Source: Prochlorococcus sp. AG-363-K07
GTDB taxonomy: Bacteria; Cyanobacteriota; Cyanobacteriia; PCC-6307; Cyanobiaceae
Length of the DNA: 64,000 nt
Assembly (NCBI GenBank): GCA_003280225.1
Contig: QCFO01000004.1
Coordinates: 44,734 to 108,733 of the forward strand
Direction: 5' to 3'
Shown: piece after piece, positions 57,483-63,966 of the stretch
Position numbering within the stretch: the stretch's first letter is position 1
Layout: every line of letters begins with the position of its first letter
Translations under genes and position numbers: made by a program
The notes under the pieces: model-generated
What the model saw: only the letters and a program-made list of their open reading frames with translations
Database searches by the model: none
Told to the model about the DNA's origin: nothing

Positions 57483-57684
57483 ATGTGTTGGTTGGAAATA
57501 GATGAACCTCAGCATGTATCAAACGTAATTGCGATCTAATTAGTGTTGGCTTTATGTTTTGACTGGCCGAGTAGGACCGGTCTGAAGCGACATAAAGAGC
57601 CTCTGTCTTGCATAGCGGAGGTTTGTTATTGCTTTTGAACGCTCTATGGACAAAAGAACGTTGCTCTAAAACTGAAAAAAGAAA

Positions 57685-57706
57685 AAGGGGCCAGTTACGG
57701 CCCCTT
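57685..57706 (-). terminator. Terminator of the coiled-coil gene at 57751
   Basis: AAGGGGCC and GGCCCCTT form an 8-bp perfect stem with a six-base loop, and the minus strand continues into TTTTT. Confidence 0.85.
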
Positions 57707-57750
57707 GAATACGTCCTTAGTGATCCCCATCACTCAGCTAGTTGAAAGGA

Positions 57751-58044
57751 TTAAGCCTTAACAGTGCATTTTTCAGGTTCTTTAGCAGTGAGTTCAGTTT
57801 TTTTTTCTGCTGGCGCTAGCGCTTTCAACTCGTCTTGAAGCTCATGCTCACGTTCATCAATGATTTTGATGCGTGATTGATAGGTCTCTTCTAGTCTCTT
57901 CCGAGAAGCTTCAAGATCGTCGAGCTCCTGTTGACGTTGATTACGCTTGATCTCCTCGAGTTGACTATCAGAGACCACATAAACAGTCCTGGCAGGTGAA
58001 AAGAAAGAGTCGGTAAAGAAAGTATCGAATAAAGAGGTGTACAT
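57751..58044 (-). CDS. Coiled-coil hypothetical protein of 97 residues
   Basis: The N-terminus MYTSLFDTFFTDSFFSPART is aromatic, followed by a long Glu/Arg coiled coil (LEEIKRNQRQQELDDLEASR) and an Ala/Lys/Glu tail. It has its own terminator, and an inverted repeat AACCGAAG/CTTCGGTT (58104-58144) lies upstream. Unknown family. Confidence 0.7.
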   Translation of the reverse strand: MYTSLFDTFFTDSFFSPARTVYVVSDSQLEEIKRNQRQQELDDLEASRKRLEETYQSRIKIIDEREHELQDELKALAPAEKKTELTAKEPEKCTVKA

Positions 58045-58251
58045 GATTACCCTTGCGAGACTCCCTTACTTTGCTCAAAGTTTTTCAAATACCTAATGAT
58101 GTAAACCGAAGAAATTGATACGGTAAATATCACCCACTTCGGTTAATAACACTTTAGTGAGTGAGAACCGTAAAGCCTAAATACTTGAGTAAAAGCCCTA
58201 TATGTAATTCTTGTAGATGTGTTAGAAAGGAAGTAACCGAATAGGAGAATT

Positions 58252-58416
58252 ATGAAACTAAGAACTCCTTTTACTGTTGTTGCGAACCCACTTCGAGACA
58301 TTGATCGTATTCACGATTTCTCTTATCAGTTACCGAAAGAAAGGCAGGGTGACTTTTGGGAACAGGAATGCAAACTCCATCCCACAAAATGCACCTGTAA
58401 GCTCTACGAAGTGTAG
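58252..58416 (+). CDS. Small protein with CP12-like cysteine tail
   Basis: 54 residues: MKLRTPFTVVANPLRDIDRI, then GDFWEQECKLHPTKCTCKLY and EV. The ending C-x3-P-x4-C-x-x-Y-E matches the spacing of CP12's tail, with an extra Cys. AGGAG stands six bases before the ATG. The N-terminus is unlike CP12. It lies 29 bp before the OsmC-like gene. Confidence 0.6.
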   Translation: MKLRTPFTVVANPLRDIDRIHDFSYQLPKERQGDFWEQECKLHPTKCTCKLYEV

Positions 58417-58445
58417 ACAGGATTTTATGTCGGTATCTGGGAGAG

Positions 58446-59357
58446 TTGCATACAGAAGCTCAGCATGAGCGTTCTGGGGAAAAGATTAGAACGGATGCTC
58501 CTGTTGACCATGCAGGTAAAGGTGAAAATTTTGCTCCGACTGACTTACTAGCTACTGCTTTAGGAACTTGTTTCCTTACAGTGATGGGAATTGCCGCTAA
58601 AGAACAAGGATGGAAATTAAATGAGACAACAGTTGAAATTGATAAGAAAATGACAATTCAGGGGCCTCGCAAAATTGAATCATTATCACTTCACATTGAG
58701 ATGCCAGCTGATATCAAACCGGATCAATTAAAGGCCCTTAAGAAAGCCACCAAGGACTGTCCAGTTTTGAGAAATTTAAATGACTCAATACAAATCAAAG
58801 TCAAGTGGAATCAAGCACAAAAGAAGCAAAAGAGATCTCTGAATTTTGTCCCAACTCATGTCTTTAGGGAAACTCCCCAAGTCACGTTCTTTGATGCAGG
58901 TGTCAAAGGATCTAATGGATCTGATGTGGTAATTCATCATGGAAGTGCACTCTCTCCTCCTAATGACGACGACTTTGAGCAGTATTACGTTCATCATCAT
59001 CAGATTGACCACAACTTGGTCTTAGATGGAAGCCGTACTTTTACTTTGCTCAACCCTGAATGGGATGAACCTCATCACGTGATTTACCTCAATCAAAAAA
59101 TGGGAGCCCTCCAGATCCCGATAGGCACATATCACCGATCAGTCTCTGGCCCGGATGGAAGCATGGTATTGAATCAAGCAGTAAGAGATAGTGATTTTGA
59201 TCCAAATAAGGAATTTATTCCTGTTAGTTTGCGCGACAGAGTTGATTTGCGTAAAGCTAAAGCAGTTGATCCGGTTTATTGGATATGGGAAGGAGGCCAG
59301 ATCAAAAGAACGAATTTAAATTCTCTGTTAGCGACGACTCAACAGATGAAGGCCTAA
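58446..59357 (+). CDS. OsmC-like domain fused to a conserved C-terminal domain
   Basis: 303 residues. Residues 1-120 are OsmC/Ohr-like: ERSGEKIRTDAPVDHAGKGE, FAPTDLLATALGTCFLTVMG (redox Cys) and DCPVLRNL (second Cys), so thiol peroxidase activity is plausible. Residues 130-303 form a beta-rich domain with several His (HHHQIDHNLVLDGSRTFTLL, GALQIPIGTYHRS), cupin-like by eye. The frame stays open upstream with canonical OsmC sequence (CRYLGEL) to 58401 but with no ATG, GTG or TTG before 58446, so the start is shortened or unusual. Confidence 0.8.
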   Translation: MHTEAQHERSGEKIRTDAPVDHAGKGENFAPTDLLATALGTCFLTVMGIAAKEQGWKLNETTVEIDKKMTIQGPRKIESLSLHIEMPADIKPDQLKALKKATKDCPVLRNLNDSIQIKVKWNQAQKKQKRSLNFVPTHVFRETPQVTFFDAGVKGSNGSDVVIHHGSALSPPNDDDFEQYYVHHHQIDHNLVLDGSRTFTLLNPEWDEPHHVIYLNQKMGALQIPIGTYHRSVSGPDGSMVLNQAVRDSDFDPNKEFIPVSLRDRVDLRKAKAVDPVYWIWEGGQIKRTNLNSLLATTQQMKA

Positions 59358-59422
59358 TCATTTCCCTTTCTCCGTTAACGAGTATTTTCAACTCTACGTA
59401 GAGCTCCTCCCCATGCCTAAAA

Positions 59423-59609
59423 ATGTCATTACGTCACCCCCCTCTTTCATCGAACGATTTTGGCTCTTCTTTGAGATATCAAAGAGTCAGGATATGAACC
59501 CCCAACACTGGAAAACCGAAAAGCCTTCCAGGGTGAATTAATTCAAGAGCTTGAAGAAGGGATTTTGCCGATCATTGAAAAAAGTTGCTACCAAAACCCT
59601 TCAGTACTG
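59423..59609 (+). pseudogene. Broken MSLRHP-family gene
   Basis: ATG at 59423, then an extra C (CACCCCCC) shifts the frame, and the original frame also has TGA in place of TTA at codon 17. The rest is about 90 percent like 42229-42411, with the tail like 51764. It follows a palindrome CTCTACGTAGAG (59393-59404). Confidence 0.85.
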
Positions 59610-59640
59610 AGGTTTGAGCAACTAGAAAAACGAACTGAAA

Positions 59641-59735
59641 GTTTGAATGGAATCAGGTTAATCGCTCAGAAGCCAGTTATAGACTCATCTGACGCATTTT
59701 ATTAGCCAATAGGAAATATTTTTATCAGCTATTGC
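59641..59735 (+). repeat. EVE-start repeat, copy R13 (diverged)
   Basis: Single left unit GTTTGAATGG, core TATTAGCCAATAGGAAATAT from 59700. The minus-strand core still reads ISYWLIK. The remainder of the gap to 59854 shows nothing else. Confidence 0.65.
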
Positions 59736-59854
59736 ACGAGAAGATGTTAAGGGTATTTTAAACTTTTTTAGTCTTGCTGGAATTGAAACAAGCTTTACCT
59801 TTTTCTATTCTTGCTCAAAATGAAGAGACTTTCAAAATCAGCTAGAAAGGCAAT

Positions 59855-60496
59855 ATGAAGCTCTTTAGAAAACTATCAATAGCTGCATATTTCCTTGGAT
59901 GGATAGTTTCTCCTTTGCTTGTCTTGATCATCTTTTTTGGGAATGGGTTGTTATTGGTTCTTGTTTTGGGTCTAATCCCTGGTCTGACCCTTTCTGCTTC
60001 ATTGGGAATTTTTATTTCGATTCCCTTGAGTTGGAAATTAACTCGATATTTGTATGGAATTGCATATAGCTTTTATAAAAATAATGGAGGAACTATTCCT
60101 CGCTCGACAATAGATACTTTGGCGAGAATATGGCATATAGCCATTTACCTGTTTTTATTCTCGAAGAGCCTTGAACAAGGTATGGAGATCAAAAATCCTC
60201 CTCCTTCAAGGGCAAGGGTTGCTATCGCTTCGATAGTTAAGACTTGTGCTGTCAAGGAAGCTAATGGCGAAGTGAATCCAATATTTGAAATCCCAAAATT
60301 ATATCAATACTCAATCATGCCATTAGATGGAAATTGTAATGGCGATGAAAATAATCTAATAACTGCTATTTCAACTAAGGCATCAAAATATCCAACATAC
60401 GCTATTCACATGGAAACATTTGAAAAGACTTGTTCACATGATGGACCTAATGAAGAGTTACATGGATGCAGTGCAAAATTAGGAGGTAAGTGGTGA
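59855..60496 (+). CDS. Membrane protein with pilin-like C-terminal domain
   Basis: 213 residues. Two strong membrane segments lie at about 8-32 and 33-60, a basic linker, then a soluble domain (RARVAIASIVKTCAVKEANG, DGNCNGDENNLITAISTKAS, FEKTCSHDGPNEELHGCSAK) of the kind found after the pilin helix in cyanobacterial minor pilins. Four Cys could form two disulfides. The helix normally used for pilin assembly is replaced by other membrane segments, so it may be a domain hybrid. Function unknown. Confidence 0.6.
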   Translation: MKLFRKLSIAAYFLGWIVSPLLVLIIFFGNGLLLVLVLGLIPGLTLSASLGIFISIPLSWKLTRYLYGIAYSFYKNNGGTIPRSTIDTLARIWHIAIYLFLFSKSLEQGMEIKNPPPSRARVAIASIVKTCAVKEANGEVNPIFEIPKLYQYSIMPLDGNCNGDENNLITAISTKASKYPTYAIHMETFEKTCSHDGPNEELHGCSAKLGGKW

Positions 60497-60564
60497 GGTA
60501 AGGCTTGCTAGAATAGATTTTACGAATCGCTCGGATCTATTGGTATTATTGCTTGATAACTGTT

Positions 60565-60600
60565 CATTAGCCAGTAGTTGATTTTAGTAATGATATACCA
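60565..60600 (+). repeat. EVE-start repeat, copy R14 (core only)
   Basis: CATTAGCCAGTAGTTGATTT, one base from consensus, without iterons. The minus strand reads ITKINYWLMNSYQ. No plus-strand gene in 60497-60783 is convincing. Confidence 0.7.
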
Positions 60601-60783
60601 ACGAGGGAAGAAAAATCCTGGTAATTACATAATTTCCGTTATGGCTTTCTTCTGTCGAATTCTTTTTTATTTATGGTTCAAATTGAGCTGAATAAACCTC
60701 AGAATCACTTTCTACTTTTTCTCGGGAGAAGTGTTTGCCAGCACTCGTTCCGTTGGCTCAAATGTGGATAATGCCCCTACCAT

Positions 60784-60930
60784 TTAGGTGTTTTCATTTT
60801 GGTCCTTATCATCAGCACTGTGCTTTTGTGATTCGCTGTATAGCTCGAAGACCTTTTGTGCTACAGCCACGGTTGATGCAACTAAAAGACCTAGTGCAAA
60901 TAGCTGGAAGAAGCTTGCTTGTAGATGCAT
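60784..60930 (-). CDS. 48-residue single-span membrane protein
   Basis: MHLQASFFQLFALGLLVAST then VAVAQKVFELYSESQKHSAD. One N-terminal span, then a charged tail. A longer plus-strand frame here (60735-61064) lacks protein character. Confidence 0.6.
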   Translation of the reverse strand: MHLQASFFQLFALGLLVASTVAVAQKVFELYSESQKHSADDKDQNENT

Positions 60931-60975
60931 CAACCTTTCAACTCAATGAATTTATAGTAAAGGCATTTTCAAAAC

Positions 60976-61347
60976 TTAATCAGCAAAGATTCCATCTACG
61001 GATAATTCTCTTCTTGTTTCTGGTGATGGATATTCCTGGTAATAGAAAACCATTCCACCGGTAAGAGCTGTTGTAATTAGTATCCAAGCAATGAAAGATT
61101 TTTTTTGGCTAGGAACCTTTTCTTGTATTGTCTTTGGTTTGGTTTGCATCTCAGGGAAGTAGCTAGTCACTTGGATGAGATCCCAGACCTCATCTCGGTT
61201 ATATGAAGACAAGTCTTTCCCTGTGACCCCACTCCCTTCTTGTAATCCTTCGGCTTTCATTTTTGCTCTGATTAATTTTTTCCTCTGAGCACTAGACATA
61301 GCCTTGAAGCGTTCTTTCCTCTCTTCTCTGCTCTCTTTAGTAGCCAT
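60976..61347 (-). CDS. Hypothetical protein of 123 residues with C-terminal anchor
   Basis: A basic, helical N-terminus (ESREERKERFKAMSSAQRKK, NRDEVWDLIQVTSYFPEMQT) and one span near the end (FIAWILITTALTGGMVFYYQ). Possibly nucleic-acid associated and membrane-tethered. It follows the ATL gene by nine bases. Confidence 0.65.
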   Translation of the reverse strand: MATKESREERKERFKAMSSAQRKKLIRAKMKAEGLQEGSGVTGKDLSSYNRDEVWDLIQVTSYFPEMQTKPKTIQEKVPSQKKSFIAWILITTALTGGMVFYYQEYPSPETRRELSVDGIFAD

Positions 61348-61356
61348 ATTGCCTTT

Positions 61357-61698
61357 CTAGTCCGAATCTTTAAATAGATCTGGTTTCCATAAATACCTAC
61401 ATAGTTGAATCTTGAATGCTTGATTTATAAAAACACCTTCGCTTTTCAATAAATCTATTTGGACCCAGTCAGTTCCCTCTCGACTAATACTCATTGATAC
61501 TTGCCCTTTGGCATTTATGACTCGATGCCAAGGGATTGGTGAAGGCAAGCGCAATCTCTTTAAAGACCATCCAATTTGCCGTGCACATCCATATGCACCA
61601 ATTAAATCAGATATTTGCCCATAGGTAGCTACTTGACCAAATGGGATGTGTGAAACAGCTTCATATACCCGCAAATCAAAAGACTTTTTCATGGTCAT
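61357..61698 (-). CDS. Alkyltransferase-like protein (ATL, MGMT family)
   Basis: 113 residues of the DNA-binding half of O6-alkylguanine alkyltransferase: VSHIPFGQVATYGQISDLIG, ARQIGWSLKRL and IPWHRVINAKGQVS. The reactive Cys of PCHRV is Trp, as in ATL proteins, which flag alkylated guanine for nucleotide excision repair instead of repairing it. A leader micro-ORF lies just upstream. ATG at 61692 is an alternative start. Confidence 0.88.
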   Translation of the reverse strand: MTMKKSFDLRVYEAVSHIPFGQVATYGQISDLIGAYGCARQIGWSLKRLRLPSPIPWHRVINAKGQVSMSISREGTDWVQIDLLKSEGVFINQAFKIQLCRYLWKPDLFKDSD

Positions 61699-61712
61699 AT
61701 CATTTAGATTTC

Positions 61713-61799
61713 CTAGTCGACAACATCGTTATCTTGGTTGTAGACATAATTCAGTAGAGAGTTCTTATCTTTTTCTTTTTTCTCTTCCATTTTTGCCAT
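61713..61799 (-). CDS. MVK-family small protein e
   Basis: 28 residues, MAKMEEKKEKDKNSLLNYVY then NQDNDVVD, ending 14 bp before the ATL start. It shares SLLNYxYNQD with the member before the P450 gene. It follows repeat R15 on the minus strand. Confidence 0.55.
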   Translation of the reverse strand: MAKMEEKKEKDKNSLLNYVYNQDNDVVD

Positions 61800-61804
61800 T
61801 TCTC

Positions 61805-61900
61805 TAGTGTGGATAGAAAGTGCTGATTTGCTGAGAACGTTTGCTGACACTCAAAGGACAATTTTCATTGGCTACTAGGAAATGCCAGTTTACCAATCGA
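61805..61900 (+). repeat. EVE-start repeat, copy R15 (diverged)
   Basis: Single GTGTGGATAGA unit, CTGATTTGCTGAGAACGTTT spacer, core CATTGGCTACTAGGAAATGC from 61866. The minus-strand frame has two stops. Confidence 0.68.
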
Positions 61901-61986
61901 GTTCGAGGATGAAAATTGCTGTTTTGATGGCGCTCGAATCAGAGAACTGGGTGCGTTTTTTCCCCTATTGATAGAGCTTTTCCTTC

Positions 61987-62178
61987 TTATCGGTTTTTCT
62001 GCATCATGTGCCCTTTATGCATTTCACTAAGACCTTGCATCTCATGGCTGCCGGCTAGTTGCTTCAATGACTTTGAACCGCAAATAGCACTCAATGCAAT
62101 AACTACTAATGAAGCGGTGCTGAAGAATTGAAGAACGATTGGCAGATGAGCATTCACCCTGTCGCGAAAAGATGCCAT
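61987..62178 (-). CDS. Small membrane protein of 63 residues
   Basis: IVLQFFSTASLVVIALSAIC is a span, followed by a Met/His-rich tail (SHEMQGLSEMHKGHMMQKNR) that could bind copper or another metal. No family recognised. It is the cargo behind micro-ORF f. Confidence 0.6.
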   Translation of the reverse strand: MASFRDRVNAHLPIVLQFFSTASLVVIALSAICGSKSLKQLAGSHEMQGLSEMHKGHMMQKNR

Positions 62179-62238
62179 TTAGTGATAGGAAAGATGATTT
62201 ATTATATGTTTAGGGCCCTTAAGTAAGGGATACACCAT

Positions 62239-62334
62239 TCAGGCTAAGCTCGCGGAGCATAAGTGCTTGTGTAGGGGCTTTTTAGGACGTTCAAGCTCAC
62301 AAAATACCTGCTTTGCTTCTTCCAATTTTACCAT
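62239..62334 (-). CDS. MVK-family micro-ORF f
   Basis: 31 residues starting MVKLEEAKQVFCELERPKKP. Only the start resembles the family. Ends about 60 bp before the gene at 62178. Confidence 0.4.
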   Translation of the reverse strand: MVKLEEAKQVFCELERPKKPLHKHLCSASLA

Positions 62335-62337
62335 TTC

Positions 62338-62415
62338 TCTGGTTTGGATAGAAATTCCTGGTTCGCTGAGATCGTTTGCTATCACTGAAAGGGAAACGGT
62401 TATTAGCCAGGATGA
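62338..62415 (+). repeat. EVE-start repeat, copy R16 (diverged)
   Basis: Single GTTTGGATAGA unit, CTGGTTCGCTGAGATCGTTT spacer, and a shortened core TATTAGCCAGGATGAGATAT. An open plus frame across this region (62267-62623) may include a small real protein at its end, but the first half is repeat sequence. Confidence 0.68.
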
Positions 62416-62664
62416 GATATCTTTTCAGCCATTACGATGTAATGGTAATTATCTTTTGGAACTTAAGTACGAAGGTAATGATCAAGGGGAACTTATAGAG
62501 CGTAAAACCTGTATTAGAGCATTTCCTATTTTGAAGATATATCTAAAACACTATCCAGAAAGAAACACCGGAAGTAAACCTTTGAAAAGCAAGTTATTTC
62601 CCAGAATGATTGATCAGGAGTGATCCTGCATAATGAATTAGGAAGGAGGCTTGTCACAATAATT

Positions 62665-62841
62665 ATGGAGCACATGAACGGAGGTTATGTTGCGCTTACA
62701 GGGGTTGGGCTGGTGTTTCTTGGTCTTCAGGTCTGGTGGATAACTATGACCATTAGAAATGGTCGGAATGAAAGAGTTTTCATAAATCAGAGCCAGACTG
62801 ACGAGATTAAAAAGAGGCTTGAAAAGATTTTTCTCAAGTAA
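62665..62841 (+). CDS. Single-span membrane protein of 58 residues
   Basis: MEHMNGGYVALTGVGLVFLG, then LQVWWITMTIRNGRNERVFI. A span followed by a basic tail. ATG at 62665 is preferred to 62620, which overlaps a doubtful frame. Confidence 0.6.
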   Translation: MEHMNGGYVALTGVGLVFLGLQVWWITMTIRNGRNERVFINQSQTDEIKKRLEKIFLK

Positions 62842-62890
62842 AAACTTTAATATTTGATTTATAACTACCTCTAAAGAGCCTGACTTAAAG

Positions 62891-63094
62891 ATGCAAAAAC
62901 CGATAATTACTCTTGGACTTGGGATTGCTGCCATAGGTGTTTTATACCCTTACTTAAGGCAATTGGGATTAATTCAGCTTCCCCGAGACATCATTTTGAA
63001 GAGAGAAAACTCAACCTTTTATTTCCCAATCGTTAGTTGTATTGCGATTAGCTTGCTTGTTTCGGTTCTAGTTAATTTATTACGATCCTCCTAA
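62891..63094 (+). CDS. DUF2905 family membrane protein
   Basis: 67 residues with two spans: PIITLGLGIAAIGVLYPYLR, then QLPRDIILKRENSTFYFPIV and SLLVSVLVNLL. The LPxDI...FYFP block defines the family. Role unknown. Its stop shares a base with the next start (TAATG). Confidence 0.9.
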   Translation: MQKPIITLGLGIAAIGVLYPYLRQLGLIQLPRDIILKRENSTFYFPIVSCIAISLLVSVLVNLLRSS

Positions 63095-63255
63095 TGCCTC
63101 TTACAAAACCCATTCCTGATTTTGTGATGCGCCTGTGGCGTAAGGTTCGCAGGTTTGAATTAACACGCACTCTTCGGGCTACTGAGAAGAGGATGGAATA
63201 CGTTAAAAAATCCTTGGCTTATATAGACCGAGTCGAAGGGAGAACGCCGAGATAG
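63094..63255 (+). CDS. Basic protein of 53 residues
   Basis: MPLTKPIPDFVMRLWRKVRR, then FELTRTLRATEKRMEYVKKS. Highly basic and helical. Translationally linked to the DUF2905 gene. Unknown family. Confidence 0.55.
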   Translation: MPLTKPIPDFVMRLWRKVRRFELTRTLRATEKRMEYVKKSLAYIDRVEGRTPR

Positions 63256-63329
63256 TAGACCCTCATCCAGGACCTCTTCCAGTGGCTATAGCAACGCCTT
63301 TTTGGGTTTAAAGGAAAGTTCTCTAAAAG

Positions 63330-63420
63330 GTTTGCAAAGGTTTGAACAGGATTTGAAAATCCTTTCTAATGCCTTGTTACCAATAGGATGAAAGTTTTCA
63401 TTGACCAGTGTTGATTTTAG
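63330..63420 (+). repeat. EVE-start repeat, copy R17 (most decayed)
   Basis: Units GGTTTGCAAAG and GTTTGAACAGG on the left, core CATTGACCAGTGTTGATTTT from 63399. No open minus frame. Nothing else is recognised in 63256-63537. Confidence 0.62.
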
Positions 63421-63537
63421 TTCTATCAACGGACTTAGGCAAAGATGGGCTGTTTAGATAAGGCTAGGTTCAACCTTAGTTCTCTGGATTTGTGCTGTCT
63501 CGATTTTCGCTTAAATATTTAGGTGGTTCATCCAAAT

Positions 63538-63966
63538 TCAGTCTTCTGCCGAAGGTTTGCTTTGACGTTTTTGTTTCAGCGCACTTCGGTGCTTCTTGGC
63601 GGTAGCCCGACGCTTTTGTGATGCACGAGTTGGGTTAGTTGCTTTTCTTGCCTTTGGGGGCGGCTTTAATCCCTCTCGCAGAAGCTCTGCCAAGCGATCC
63701 AAGGCCAATTGTCGGTTCTGATATTGGGAACGTTCTTCCTTCGCAACGATATTTAGGCAACCATTGACGCATCGATGCTCAAGTCGTTCAAGCAATCTCT
63801 GCTTGTGAAAAGGGCCAATTACAGAGGAACGGCTTATATCGAATATAAGTTCAACCCTGCTGTTAGTGGTATTTACCGCTTGCCCTCCAGGGCCTGAAGA
63901 TCTAGAAAAGCGCCATTTCAGTTCATTAGATGGAATAACTAAATTAGAATTGACAGTTAAATCCAT
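63538..63966 (-). CDS. arfB: Peptidyl-tRNA hydrolase ArfB (RF-1 domain)
   Basis: A ribosome rescue factor that releases peptides from stalled ribosomes. Residues SRSSGPGGQAVNTTNSRVEL carry the catalytic GGQ, and the C-terminal Lys/Arg-rich tail (KARKATNPTRASQKRRATAK) is the part that enters the empty mRNA channel. ATG at 63966 gives 142 residues and fits the family better than the start at 63975. Confidence 0.93.
   Translation of the reverse strand: MDLTVNSNLVIPSNELKWRFSRSSGPGGQAVNTTNSRVELIFDISRSSVIGPFHKQRLLERLEHRCVNGCLNIVAKEERSQYQNRQLALDRLAELLREGLKPPPKARKATNPTRASQKRRATAKKHRSALKQKRQSKPSAED

Larger units (their letters stand above)
57095..57750. other. 650-bp noncoding stretch rich in hairpins, candidate small RNA
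   Basis: No convincing gene; a frame at 57199-57426 has no protein-like pattern. Seen instead: AGGTCC...GGACCT (57229-57251), TGACA/TGTCA near 57392, a terminator at 57453, and GGGTGATGGGGATCA (57421) whose near complement TGATCCCCATCACTC recurs at 57720. A structured RNA reading plus towards the terminator is plausible. Confidence 0.4.

Noticed and set aside
60735..61064. 109-residue plus-strand frame
   Set aside because: Overlaps two better minus-strand genes antisense (60784-60930 and 60976-61347) and lacks protein-like pattern.
62267..62623. 118-residue plus-strand frame
   Set aside because: The first half is repeat R16 and leader f read antisense. The last 60 residues could be a small protein but have no clear start.
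29310..63420. CRISPR array
   Set aside because: The repeated units are far apart, imperfect and separated by genes; short tandem iterons have no spacers. No cas gene is visible.
29310..63420. Integron cassette array (attC-like sites)
   Set aside because: Same-direction spacing of small genes is reminiscent, but the core is not a clear imperfect palindrome with attC ends, cargo lies on both strands, and the only recombinase remnant is phage-type. Kept as an alternative, not claimed.
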